DNA of 64,000 nt from Zygnema cylindricum. Taxonomy: Eukaryota > Streptophyta > Zygnematophyceae > Zygnematales > Zygnemataceae. Below are positions 1 to 11,300 of this stretch, piece after piece. The notes below the pieces were generated by a model that was given only the letters and a program-made list of their open reading frames with translations, ran no database searches and was not told the origin of the DNA. The stretch covers positions 62,001 to 126,000 of the forward strand of contig JBBHKE010001495.1 of the NCBI GenBank assembly GCA_037447655.1, read 5' to 3'. The stretch's first letter is position 1; each line of letters starts with the position of its first letter. A program made the position numbers and the translations under genes.

Positions 1-328
1 TTCTCAGTGATTGCGACAAGTTTGAGAGTTGGAGAGAGAAGTTAGAGGTAGACTGCCCCGGCTTCATTTTATATTTCTATTTAGACCTAGAGAATACTTT
101 AAATGGATCATTAATTTCTACACTTTATTTTGATTGGAACCGCGTAGGTTCTTGTTTAGACGACGTATATTGTCAAAGATTCCAAAAGCACAAAATCTCA
201 AACTCGTGTGTGTACTACTAGAAGCAAATTAAAATATGTACAAGCATACTTGAATTTACACTTTGTACGTTCGTGTTTTGCCATTGTACCAACAATTTTA
301 GAATCCTTTTTAAAATTGAAATATGTAC
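1..328. other. non-coding, no gene seen
   Basis: AT-rich sequence without a convincing coding frame. Short ORFs here have no recognisable motif. It forms the left flank of the first Harbinger-like element. Confidence 0.5.
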
Positions 329-1069
329 TAAGGGTCACGTTCCATCAGTTGAAAAGTGGGGTAGTTTACAAAAATCCGCGACTATCCGTACCAAAAGGTA
401 TCGCTTATTTTGTTTTTATACCCAAAACAACATTATAGAGAATCTTGCCAATAGTCGCCGAAGGTCTTAGAGGTAACAATGACTGTCAAATATCCATCCG
501 CGAGGCGTTCGGTTAATTTTTCTCTGTAGTTGCCAACGTACCTCAAAGAGGTGGGTTGGCAGATACAAAAAAAAAAATCGTGACACACAGGACGATCAAG
601 CTAAATGTCACGGTGGACTACCAACGAAAATTCACAAAATTTGCTAATGGTATGTACCTTTCAAAAGCAACTGAAAAAAAAAGTAATCTCGAAGCAGTCC
701 TTCGTCGCGCTATTTTTGGCAACGCTCTTTCGTCACACTATTTTTGGCAAAGGATTTTCGTCATGTTCGAAAACAATAACCTTAAAAAATGAGCTGGCGT
801 AAAAGTCTGGCGTTTTCAAAAAGTACAAAAGTTCTGTCCTATTATGATTTGGCACGCAGGTACATGGTACGCAAATGAATATTTGAAGTGAAATTTGTCA
901 GTGTGAAGATTTTTAAAAGATTTTGAATATTTGGTCAAAACCCACGTGGTGCCACTCAATGTATAACACATGGTTTACAATCTCTTCGTGATGGAACATC
1001 GACTCAATTAACCCGGCCTGTAGGATTGGCCGTACGATTACAGAAACGTCTAATGAAATGTTACCCTAA
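329..1069. mobile_element. Harbinger-like MITE, copy 1
   Basis: The element spans 332-1066, begins GGGTCACGTTCC and ends GAAATGTTACCC (imperfect terminal inverted repeat), and is flanked by TAA at 329-331 and 1067-1069. It is a diverged direct-orientation relative of the element at 3733-4457: both carry the same series of internal motifs, for example a CGTCACACTATTTTTG-like stretch and a GGCCGTAC-ATTACAGAA stretch near the right end. There is no transposase frame, so it is non-autonomous. The 3-bp TAA duplication is typical of PIF/Harbinger elements; the superfamily is an inference from that alone. Confidence 0.7.
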
Positions 1070-2344
1070 GGTACACTAATTTACCTTGTAACCTATGTAC
1101 CGCGGCAAATTTCGGAGGTCAATAGATGGTAAAGGAGACGTGACGATACATCTTTCATTAAAGATTTTTTGGTGGTTTTTTGTGGATTTGATTCCAACCT
1201 ATCCAAAGGCGCGCGACCTGTGCCACATCTAACGTTCCTATCTCACGTCTATTATGGATTGTATGTGACCTTTCTAAGTGTACCAGTGTGAACGCCCAAT
1301 AGTTTTGTACTAATAGTACATGGACTTCTATATTTTACCGTATATTTAGTGAGTGTGCGGATGTAAGGGCAATCTAAACTCGTGGAAAGTCTAAACCCAC
1401 GGATATTGGACACCGTGTTAACTAGAGTAAGAACTAGGTTTCAACTTTAAACGTTCAAACGGTAAAACGTTGTCGGCCAATATTAGTACGAACGGTAAGA
1501 ACACTCTCATAAAAACGTCGTTTACCAATACTGGCAGAGTGCTACATGTGAGAAGCGGTAATGGTACACTCTCTTATAATTTTAGTAGTGTTGTGTATCG
1601 GCAAGGATTTTCTAATAGCCGATATGGGCCATTTTTCTGGTTGCCGATAATCGATATATTGGCACGATATATTTACATCAATGTTATCTCCTATAAACAA
1701 CCGATAATATCGGTGATTTATCAGTGTTATCGCCGATAAACAACCAATAATATCGGTGAAATATCGGTGATTTATCGGTGATAACACCGATATCGATTAC
1801 TATTAACGATAACTGAACGAGGCGTACAGCTAAACCTACGGCCCGTACACTCAACTGTACAAGTTATTCCTCGGACGCGCCGCAGACCCCTTTCCCCGCA
1901 ATTTCGGGAAAAAATAAGTGTTGCCTGGTCACAAAATTTTCAGAAGATGGTGGCACTAAATGGCGGCAGTCAAACAGATTTGTTCGTCTGCTTGTCTGTT
2001 CGTCTGTTCGTTTAGTTTTCAAAAAAGTTTGATTTTATAAATTTTAAAATTTACAATGTAATTTACTTTTTCCGTTTCAGTATTATAGTTTTAGAACTAT
2101 AAAGTATTGTTTTGAATTTGTTAACGTTTATGTGTTGCGCTGTCCGTAATAAACTTCAGCTAAACATAATACGAAACAGCTTCTAAAACGTGGTATGCCA
2201 CGTTATATAAAGTCTATAATATAATACAGTATATTATAAAACACCATTATATGCGTACTATATATTTTTTAAGTTATCGTCGATAAGGAATTTGTTGGTC
2301 TCGGACCGATATATCGGGACTTCTTACTGTTCGATAACCGATTA
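1070..2344. other. non-coding, short repeats of a CGATA-rich motif
   Basis: No supportable gene. Around 1690-1800 there are imperfect tandem copies of a motif close to AATATCGGTGATTTATCGG, mixed with its inverse, and related sequence returns near 2275-2350. This suggests the decayed end of another repeat, but I could not define its borders. Confidence 0.4.
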
Positions 2345-2680
2345 CTATCAACCGCTTTCAACTTATATATTTCAACCCCTTAAACTTTTGCCGCGCTTGC
2401 GCACGTCGACCGTTATAATAGAATTAGCAATTCACACGGTCGGCGAACGTTTACGGTAACAAAACTACAGCAACCACATGTAAATAAAAGTGTTGCAGAT
2501 AGTCATATTTTGTCGTTACGTGAGCTCCACGGTGAGAGCACGTTGGATTTTAACTTAGCCGCAAAATTGAAATTTAGTCGTCTAAGTGTTACATTGAACT
2601 TAGACGCAAATTGAAACGAAACCTCTTTAAACTGAAGTACATTGCTGTAAGTCTTGTACGAAAATATTAAAACGCACGAA
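2345..2680 (+). repeat. left arm of Mutator-like hairpin element A
   Basis: This stretch is the inverted partner of 3600-3729 plus 4461-4700. Matching landmarks are the segment around 2380-2545 (CTTTTGCCGCGCTTGCG onward) against 4535-4650, and 2557-2668 against 3620-3729. The outermost part expected from the right arm (ending at 4812) is absent upstream of about 2345, so the left terminus has been lost or displaced. Confidence 0.7.
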
Positions 2681-2689
2681 ACGAAATAA

Positions 2690-3227
2690 ACTTTGTACCA
2701 TAGTTGTTTCCACCGTTTAGTGCGAACGATTCAATCGCGACGAATTATACGTAACGAACGCATTGAACATTTTGAAAAAATCGTAAAAATCGTTAATGAA
2801 TTTTTGTCCGTACTATTCCGTACATGTAAACAAAAATGAATTTTACATGTACCGCAATTTGCACATTTTCCGTACATTTCCCGTTTCTTTTCGTAATAGT
2901 CCGTACATTTTCGGAAGAATTCCATACATTTCCCGTAAAATTACTATTCATTTTACCGGACATAAAGTACTACGAAGTGCAACGTATCTTTTCACCAAAG
3001 TCTGTACATTTACCGTACACAAACGCAGTGATATTATAAAATTCCGTACTGTTACCGTTAATTAGATGTTCAGTTTACCGGACAAAAAGTACATCGCGAT
3101 TTTTTGCTATTTTTTCAACAGTCACGAATTATACGTTTCAATCGGAAAAAAGGAAAAAATCGCACGATTTGAACAATTACGCTTTGTACACTAAAATAAA
3201 ACGAACCGGCGAAAAAATATCAATTGG
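2690..3227. other. interior of hairpin element A, no gene seen
   Basis: Sequence between the two arms, rich in CCGTACATTT-like motifs repeated around 2800-3060. No coding frame is convincing. Confidence 0.4.
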
Positions 3228-3559
3228 ATTTAAATCATAATTGAAAAGTAGGTGAAAGTAGGCCCATACAATATGCCTATTGTATGCAAAACATACAATA
3301 TGACCTTAAGACTCATATTGTATTTGGACCTATTTGGACCTATTTGGACCAATTAAAACATTCGGACAAAAAATTGGACCAATTAAAACATTCGAACCAT
3401 TTTTTTTTATCTCAACCGTCAGATATGGACGATCGGACGGTCTCTGATCAAAGTATCGATCTAAGAAGATCACATGAAAAGCCCATAACACAACTTACGA
3501 TAAAGGCGCCGACCAAAGGCTTACCATAAAAACGCCTACTTTTGAACTATGATTTAAAT
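3228..3559. mobile_element. hAT-like MITE (CATAG family), copy 1
   Basis: The 316-bp element at 3236-3551 starts CATAATTGAAAAGTAGG and ends CCTACTTTTGAACTATG. It is flanked by perfect 8-bp duplications ATTTAAAT at 3228-3235 and 3552-3559. Sister copies at 54363-54670 and 58331-58970 have the same ends and their own perfect 8-bp duplications. Eight-base target duplications are characteristic of hAT elements. There is no transposase frame. Confidence 0.9.
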
Positions 3560-3599
3560 GAAAAAAATGCGCGTCGTCACGCGCGACGAAATCGAGCCA

Positions 3600-4812
3600 C
3601 ACTATCTACGAATCAATATTTTTAATATTTCCGTACAAGACTTACAGTACTGCAGTTTTAAGAGGTTTCGTTTCAATTTGCGTCTAAGTTCAATGTAACG
3701 CTTAGACGACTAAATTTCAATTTTGCGGCTAAGGGTGAAGTTCCATTAGACGAAAAGTGAGCTTGTTTACAGAAATTCGGACCTCTCCGTACTACGTTGT
3801 ACGTCTTATTTTGTTTTTATGCGGAAAACAACATTACAGAGAATCTTGCTAATATTCTCCAAAAGTCCGGGGGTTTAGTGACCGTAGGATATTCTTTCGC
3901 GAAACATTCGCTTCAAAAGTTTTTGTAATTGGGATGTACCTCGAGAGGTAAATCACTATTTACACAAAATTTTGAGCCGCGACACGTTGGATAATGAGCA
4001 TACGTGTCAATATGGCAACCAATGGAAATCAAAAAATTTCGCACACGATATACGCATTCAAAAATCCAGCAAAAATTTTAAACGAAATCTCGTAACGCAC
4101 TTTTGTCACGCTATTTTTGTTGTCGCCCATTCGTCACACTATTTCTGACAACGCTCATTCGTCACGCGTAAAAATAGGATCCCTAAAGAAATGCGGTGGT
4201 ATCTCACAAGGCGTCTGCGAAAAGTACAAAACCTGTGTTGAACGATGACCTGGTACGCATGTACATGGTACGCAAATGAAGATTTTTGGTCGGTGTGAAA
4301 ATCATTGACGATTTTTAATATCAAATGTATAGCTACGTGGCACCACTCTTTTGCTACCACGTGGATTATAGACTCTCCGCAATGGAATTTCGTTCAAATT
4401 GTAGCATACTGTAATGTTGGCCGTACAATTACAGAATGTCCTAATGGAACTTCACCCTAAGTTAATATCCAACGTGCTCCCAGCCTCTCACCGTGGAGCT
4501 CATGTAACGACAAAATGTGACTGTCTGCAACACTTTTATTTACATGTGGTTGCCGCAGTTTTGTTACCGTAAACGTTCGCCGGCTGTGTGAATTGTTAAT
4601 TCTATTATGACGGTCGACGTTCGCAAGCGCGGCAAAAGTTTAATCGGTTGAAACAATATTTTGAAAGTCAAAGCTGTCCAACCGATTTACCGTCAAAGTT
4701 AGAGTCAACGGTACTTTATTTGTACCAATGTGTACTTTAAATGTACAATTTTTGACAAAATGACGTAAGTGACTGTGCGCAACCAAAACAGTCACTGCCA
4801 TGATCAATTCCC
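3600..4812 (-). repeat. right arm of Mutator-like hairpin element A, interrupted by a MITE
   Basis: The arm consists of about 3600-3729 and 4461-4812, split by the Harbinger-like insertion at 3733-4457. Its terminus reads GATCAATTCCC at 4802-4812, like the AATTCCC terminus of the complete element at 4954-6063, and the outer ~150 bp of both elements are clearly related. This places A in the same Mutator-like family. A matching left terminus with target duplication was not found. Confidence 0.65.
3730..4460. mobile_element. Harbinger-like MITE, copy 2
   Basis: The 725-bp element spans 3733-4457, with terminal inverted repeat GGGTGAAGTTCCATTAG / CTAATGGAACTTCACCC and TAA duplications at 3730-3732 and 4458-4460. 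It sits in the right arm of hairpin A. The left arm near 2557-2570 carries the uninterrupted sequence, which shows the pre-insertion site and confirms both ends of the insertion. No coding capacity. Confidence 0.88.
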
Positions 4813-4944
4813 TATTTATATAAATAATTAAAATTTTCTACCGCTTGTTTAACGGGAAACGCCCAAACTGCGGTACATGTTCAATTCAATTTTCTTTATA
4901 TGTACGAAATCGTACGGACTGAATTCATTAACGATTTTTACTAT

Positions 4945-6072
4945 TTTTTTAAAGGGAATTGCTAATCGCAGAGACGATTTTTGTTGCGCGCAGGTAGTTG
5001 TCATAAATTGTTCATTTGAAGTACAATTTCGTACAAGCTACGTACCTTTATTTTCAGATCTGACGGTCAATCCGTCGAACAACTTTGACTGGCGGATTAT
5101 TGTACCGGCGGTTAAAAAAGTGTCGAGCTTGCAAACGTCGACCGTCATAAAAAAAAAAAAAAATTCACACGGCCGGCGCAGGTTTACTGTGACCAAACTG
5201 CGGCAGCCACATATAAATAAAATGGCTGCGCGCAGGTACACCGCGCATCGTTATTAGTGTCAACGACACTAATTTGGGTTTTTAAAATTTTGATTTTTTT
5301 CCTCTTATAGGATACATGATTTTATTTTTTCCTTGACGTTAATTAAGGTACCGTACAAAATAGCGTAAAGGACGAATTACAATAATATCTAAATGGTGTG
5401 GTGTACGGTCGATGTCAGACCGTACATAAATGTACCATTTCAAGTGAAAATTTTACAAAAAATGAGTTAAATCTGACGCGCACGCATTGGATCGTGCGCT
5501 AAAAAAACGGGATTGTTCTGACACGTAAATTAGTCTTACATGTACGGATATTTAAATTTCACGACGGCATACGATTTTCAATATTTTGTACGAATACATA
5601 TATTAATGTGTATAATCGTACAATGAATTTTCCATTTTTGCTATTCCCAAATTAGCATAAACGCCGAAATTAGAATACACCTTTTTTTTTTAAAAAAAAA
5701 AAAATCTTAATTAGCGTCAATGACGGTATATTTACTTCCACACTATTTAAACTTTGACACTAATAACGATGCGCGGTGTACCTGCGCGCAGCCATTTTAT
5801 TTATATGTGGCTGCCGCAGTTTGGTTACAGTAAACCTGCGTCGGCCGTGTGATTTTTATTTTTTTTTTATGACGGTCGACGTTTGCAAGCGCGACACTTT
5901 TTTAACCGCCGGTACAATATTCCGCCAGTCAAAGTTGTTCGACGGATTGACCGTCAGATCTGAAATTAAAGGTACGTAGCCTGTACGAAATTGTACTTCA
6001 AATGTACAACTTCTGACAACTATCTGTGCGCAGCAAAAATCGTCTCTGCGATTAGCAATTCCCTTTTTTAAA
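4945..6072. mobile_element. Mutator-like hairpin element B, complete
   Basis: The element is 4954-6063, with 9-bp duplications TTTTTTAAA at 4945-4953 and 6064-6072. Both ends begin GGGAATTGCTAATCGC. The left arm (4954-5236) and right arm (5781-6063) are each exactly 283 bp and align as inverted repeats with few mismatches and no obvious indel. Nine-base duplications and long inverted repeats fit Mutator-like (TIR-MULE) elements. The small ORFs on the two strands of the arms are mirror images of each other and not genes. The centre is occupied by a separate TA-type element. Confidence 0.85.
5237..5780. mobile_element. TA-type inverted-repeat element inside hairpin B
   Basis: Element 5239-5778 (540 bp), ends CACCGCGCATCGTTATTAGT in inverted orientation, bordered by TA on both sides. 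The termini match the window-wide CACCG...GGTG family. It interrupts the axis of hairpin B, whose arms read GCGCAGG up to the TA and CCTGCGC after it. No coding frame. Confidence 0.75.
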
Positions 6073-6169
6073 TTGATCTCTCCAGTTTCTACGTATTGTA
6101 CGCGCGTTTGAATCGTGCGTAAAATGCGTTTTGAACAACTATGCTGGTCACACATTTTAGAAGTGGACA

Positions 6170-6515
6170 GCCACTGGCCGCCGGAATCTTTTCTATCGAA
6201 ACTTGGTTGGCACGTGACAAGCGGGACAAAAAACTTCACGTGGGAGACGAAAAAAGGACTCAGAGTCGCGTGGTCCCCACGTGAGGCATATCAGAAATAT
6301 TCCGTACTGACAAGTGTGACAAAAGTACAATACGTGGGGGCTAAATTAGTTCGTAGAAGCGCGTGGTTTCCACGCGATGGCAGAATCGCCACTTGAAAAC
6401 TTTTTATCGAAACTAGTCCGTATTGATCAGCGTGGCAAAAAAGCAAATCGTGGAAGTCGAATATGGACTTGGAGGCGCGTGGCTTCCACTAGAAGGCAGA
6501 ATCTTGCTTAGCTCC
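6170..6515. repeat. three imperfect tandem units of ~115-130 bp
   Basis: Three successive units share the order TATCGAAAC / GTGACAA or GTGGCAA / CACGTGG or CGTGG / GCGTGG-(T,C)(T,C)CCACG / GGCAGAATC. Each contains a short palindrome around CGCGTGGTTTCCACGCG. The open frame through 6115-6632 is a by-product of the repeat and has no recognised domain. Confidence 0.55.
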
Positions 6516-6658
6516 CTATTTTTTGTCTTGATCGATCATCTTATCGCGTTATGCGTTGGAGTTATCGCCATTTTAACTTTTGTGCATGGTCATCACGTGA
6601 AGGGATTTTTGATTTTTCGCCTATTCAGGTGAAAAAGTGGACCACAAAATTGAGAACC

Positions 6659-6878
6659 TACACCGTGTATCGCTATTAGGGTTAATAATTTTTCCTCCAC
6701 TTAAAACATCTTTTATCCGTACACACTTGTCCGATTTTCAATTTGAGACCGCCAATCGGAAGCTGAGAATCTTACCTTTCAATCGCAACCGTCAGATCCA
6801 CAATCCGACAAGTGTGTACGGAGAAAAGATGTTTTAAGCGGCAAAAAAACATTAACCCTAATAGCGATTCACGGTGTA
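6659..6878. mobile_element. TA-type MITE
   Basis: Element 6661-6876 with TA on both sides. Ends are CACCGTGTATCGCTATTAGG and the near-inverse CCTAATAGCGATTCACGGTG. A second inner inverted pair (TTAAAACATCTTTTATCCG... and its complement) makes it a foldable hairpin. It shares internal sequence with 11966-12181 and 49608-49826. Confidence 0.8.
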
Positions 6879-7503
6879 GGCGCGGATGCAATGCATCTGT
6901 ACGGACGAAACAGTCGCCAACCATCCTATTGTACGGTTGTGGATTCTGTCTGTATGGCTAATTGGAGCCACAAAAATGATATTATCAATTATATTTATGA
7001 ATCCTTTGTGAGCATTGGTTTGGCTTGTTGCGTGTGTTGATTCTGGAGAGGATCAGGTGAACCACAAAGATTACAGGATATTTGTCTTTTACCTGCGGTG
7101 TAGAATCATCCGTACACTATTTTTTTGTTCGCATATTCGGCAATTTGGCATCATAGAGAAGAGTATTAAACCTGGATAACGACAAAAAAGACATCATCTT
7201 TCGGAAAAAGTTATACATTTTTAAATTTGTCGGATCACATCCTGCGTTCTATACTTATTCTTCTACTTGCCAATATTGCCACGTTGCAGCCTGTTATTTG
7301 CAAAACGATAAGAGATGCATCTTCATGCAGACGCGCCGAATACAATATCTATTTTTTCGAGATCGACAAAAATATCAAGCCTGTGGTCCCAAATCGTAAA
7401 ACCAAATATGATTGGCCATGCTGATCTTGCCGTGATGTTCCTTCCAAAAACTGGATCACGCATGCGCATGTCGCTCCCTGAGCAAATGTCCTCTCGCCAG
7501 CGC
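6697..7503 (+). repeat. direct repeat, copy 1 (807 bp), left of NDUFA8
   Basis: Practically identical to 12002-12808 at a constant offset of 5305; one difference was noticed by eye. It contains most of a TA-type MITE and about 620 bp of unrelated flank. The flank includes a 65-codon frame at 7227-7421 that is the same in both copies but has no recognised domain. The ends do not look like LTR termini. Confidence 0.9.
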
Positions 7504-7721
7504 TTTTTTTCCGGCGGTTTTCCCACGAAGTTCCTAAAGACTATTTTTAACGTCTCAAAGGAACTAGTTTTAAAAGAAAGGAAAGAAATCAGAAAAAAAA
7601 AATGGGAAAAAAAAACAGAAATCGAAAGAAAAAAGTAGAGAAATTGGAAAAAAAGAGAAATCAAAATAAGAAAAATCGAAATTAATAGAAACGAAGGGCA
7701 TCATCAAAGGGGAATCAAAAC

Positions 7722-8303
7722 ATCGCTTCGTCATCTAGCGTGACCTTTGTCACAGAAGCAATCGAAAACCTCTTTCCTTCCCTCCCCACCTTCCTACCTC
7801 TGTTGTCCTTCAGCTTGGGACCTGTTACACATTCCTTCCCCTCTTCCCTCTTCTCTCCCTACCAAGGATCTCCTCAAATCCCTCTCTCCGTCTCTCCCTC
7901 GAGTCAACTGTCCAAAAAACTTCTCCAGCTCTCTCTCCCTTCTCCCCCTCTACCCATCTTCCTGCGTCTCCCCATCCTTCCCCATCCCCTTCGTCTCCCC
8001 TCTCTCCCTCACTATTTTGTCGTGTAGTGTGACAGTTGTCACAAGACAAACACTCAACTTCACCCTCTCCCCTCCCGCATCTACCCCTCTCTCTCGCTAT
8101 TTCGTCGTGTCGCGTGACGCTTGCCACAGTGGGACAAATCATTCTCAAACTCCTCATCGCATCCCCGCGTCTCTCTCTCCCCCTCTCCCCCTCCCGCCCC
8201 ATCTCCCCACTCCCACCTACTCTCCCACTCCCCACGCCTCTCCCCGTGACTCTACCATCTCTCCCTCCCTATTTTGTCGTGTAGTGTGACAGATGTCACA
8301 GGG
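7722..8303 (-). repeat. tandem copies of the NDUFA8 stop/3'UTR edge
   Basis: Four copies of a short unit, at about 7722-7755, 8013-8044, 8099-8130 and 8272-8303, separated by pyrimidine-rich tracts. On the minus strand the unit reads roughly TGTGACA-n2-TGTCACACTACACGAC followed by AAAATAG and a purine run. The copy at 8272-8303 carries the real NDUFA8 stop codon (8296-8298); the others lie downstream of the gene. Confidence 0.75.
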
Positions 8304-11300
8304 GGCAGTCCTTCTCAAAGTCCTTCTGTTGCTTGCGGCAGAGCTCGAACTCGTTGGTGTAGAAATGGAGGCAGGAGGAGTAGGCGTCCATGGACTTGGG
8401 GCACTTCTGGTTCAGTTCTTTGAGGCTGGAGAGGGAGAGAGGAAGAGGGAGAGAGAGAGAGGAAGAGGAAGAAGAGAGGGAGAGACGGGAGTCAGGATGT
8501 GAGCCTCGATGGACTTGGGACACTACTGGTTCAGTTCTTTCTGGAGAGGGAGAGGATAGGTAGAGAGAGAGGGAGAGGGAGAGGGAATTGTGGGGGAGGA
8601 CCTTCTGGCTCAGAACTCTGAGTCTGGACAGAGAGAGGGAGAGGAAGAGGAAGAGGAGAAGGAGAGAGGGGAGTTAGAACGTGAGCCTTGAAGCATTTTG
8701 GATAATTCTGGTTTAAACTCTTGTAGTCAAGAAGAAAAAAAGGGAGAGAAAGTTAGAATGAGGGGAAGGACACTTCTGGTTCAATTCTTTGAACCCGGAG
8801 AGGGAGAGGAGAGGGAGAAGAGAGGGAGGGGAGAGGGAAAGAGGGGAGTTATGGTGTGAGCTTCAATGGACTTGCGACACTTCTGATTCAGTTCTTTTAG
8901 TCTGGAAAGGAAATGGAGAGGGAGAGGGAGAGAGGGAGGGGAGGACGTTCAGTTCTTTCAGTCTGGAGAGGGAGAGGAAAGAGATAGGAGACGGGGAGGG
9001 GACGGAGAGGATGGTTCAGTTCGATCGGCCTGGAGAGGAGAGGAGAGAGAGAGGAGAGGGAGAGGAGAGGAAGGGGAGAGGATAGAGAGAGGAGAAGGAG
9101 AGGAGAGGAAGGGGAGAGGAGAGGGAGCGGGGAGGGAGGGATAGTTCAGTTCTTCATCCTGGAGAGGAGAGGAGAGAGAAGAGAGGGAGAGGAGAAGAAG
9201 GGGAGAGGGAGAGGGATAGGGAGAGAGGGAGAGAGAGAGAAAGGGAGTGAGGAGAGTCAATGTGGGATAGTGTCTGATGGGTAAAAAATGATGTGCTTGT
9301 GGTACAAATGAGGAAAATAGCGGAGGGTTGAAAGCATAGGAAAGGGAGAGAGGGAGTCAAGTAAAAATGGTAAAAACGGAGTTGCGCAGAGGGGCCATGG
9401 GTTTTAAACATTTGAGAAGTAAAATCATGTAAACGGAGTTTAAACGAATGGAGTGATACTTAAGTCATTGTATTTTTCGTACACCATCGTACTTCTAGTA
9501 ATGTTTCCCACCAATTTTAATACGTTTAGAACTATCGATTTTTGTTTTTGTTCCTACAATTTGAATTATAATTCATAGGCATGAAAGGGCATATCTTCCG
9601 TGCTAAAGACCAAACATTTTGGTACAAAAGTACACACATTTCTGTACACAGTACAATATTCCCGTACATAGTACTATAGATCCGTACAGGAAAACGATAG
9701 TAACATTTAAAAAAAAAGTATGCACTTTTGTGTCCATACTAATATCATACCAGAAATATAGACAAGAAACATAGGTTTTTTGTGAAAACAGTGGCACGTG
9801 TAATACTCGTATCATTTATTAAGAAAGTCGAAACCACAACTTGAAGTATAGCATTGAATAAGGTTTTTCGTTGACTTTAAACGTTACAATTTGGGTATAA
9901 TATGGGATTTAAACAAACTATCGATAAGATACATCAATTTCCGTCGAATCTAATGGACAATGATGTGCACCTTTAATTAGAGTGACTAACAATAAAAAAC
10001 CCTTAAAAAACCCTAAAAAACAAAAAAAAACCTTAATTACTAACAATAAAAGGTCGAATTTTCTTAATAATTCAAACCCTAATAGTACAACGTCTTTACA
10101 ATGCCTACGGATTTCTGTTCGTGAAAAATAAGATTGTCAACTAACTTTTTCTTTGTTTCTTGTTAAAACTTAGATTGATATCATTTCCCAATAACTTCAG
10201 AACACTTAACATTTCTAAAACTTTTCTTTGTTAATTCATGTAATCTTATAAGACTTATGAGATCTTATTTTTTTCTGCCCGAATAACAAAACCTCACACT
10301 GTAGAAACATGTATTAGAGGACGACTCTGTATTTCCTAAATACTACGTTAATATTTCTTCCCTCCCTCGCTCCCTCCCTCCCTCCCCTCCCCTCCCTCCC
10401 TCAATCAGTAAAGTTATGTCATATAGTTTTTATGAGGAATCCAAAAACTCATTTATGCCAAAGTAATTTCAAACAAATGAGGTCACAAGAATGACCGAAA
10501 GTACAAGATCATCTGTACAAAATCGTGGATAAAGTACATAAAGTGCAGAAAGTACAAGATTCATTGTACACAATCACCAAAATGACCGAAAGAATGACCA
10601 CACATACTAATCAAAACACGGCAATTGAACCAAAAATAATAATTGGCTTTCCAAATTAAAAAGAACATAGTATATAATATCCTCCAGGATTCAAACATTT
10701 GGAAAGGCTATCATCTTTGACTTTTACTGTTGTCTTTATAGCTCATAACGTTCGATGTTCGTCATATGGATAATGACAAAATAACATATCACAATAAGAC
10801 AGAAATTGGGTAAATTATTGCACATTCATACATGTTATACATACTTTTTTGAGTTTAAAACATCGGCCTCAAAAAAAAAACCACTCATCCAGGTCAATCG
10901 GTTTGATTGCATTTCTCTAATATATCTTTCCTTTTAATCAATTCAAAACTAGGGTTTTCTTTCCAATCTATCATACATAACATGACATGTAATACATATT
11001 AGTGAACCAAAATTGTTAACTGCATTTTTATTTAATGAAATCAACATGAAAGCGAGCAAAAAAAAAAAGGGCAAGCAGAGGCATTTGCATTTTAACTTTT
11101 TGGTTTGGCGATCAAACTCAACATTGCAAAGGAAGGAAGAGGAGAGGGAGGGAGGGAGAGAGAGAGCAAGAGGGAGGAGAGAAGGAGAGTGGGGGAGAGG
11201 AGAAAGGCGGGGGAGAGAGATAGGTTTTTCTGTTCGTACAGTCCAAGCACACAGGTGGTGACCTTCCCTCCCTCCTCCACACAGCTGGCAGGATTTTCGT

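Noticed and set aside
5038-5979. Paired 67-residue ORFs as a duplicated small gene
   Set aside because: They are mirror images of the two arms of the hairpin transposon and have no recognised domain.
7740-9260. Pro/Ser- or Gly/Arg/Glu-rich ORFs on both strands
   Set aside because: Low-complexity GA/CT tracts stay open in every frame; only the NDUFA8 exon 2 frame has family motifs.
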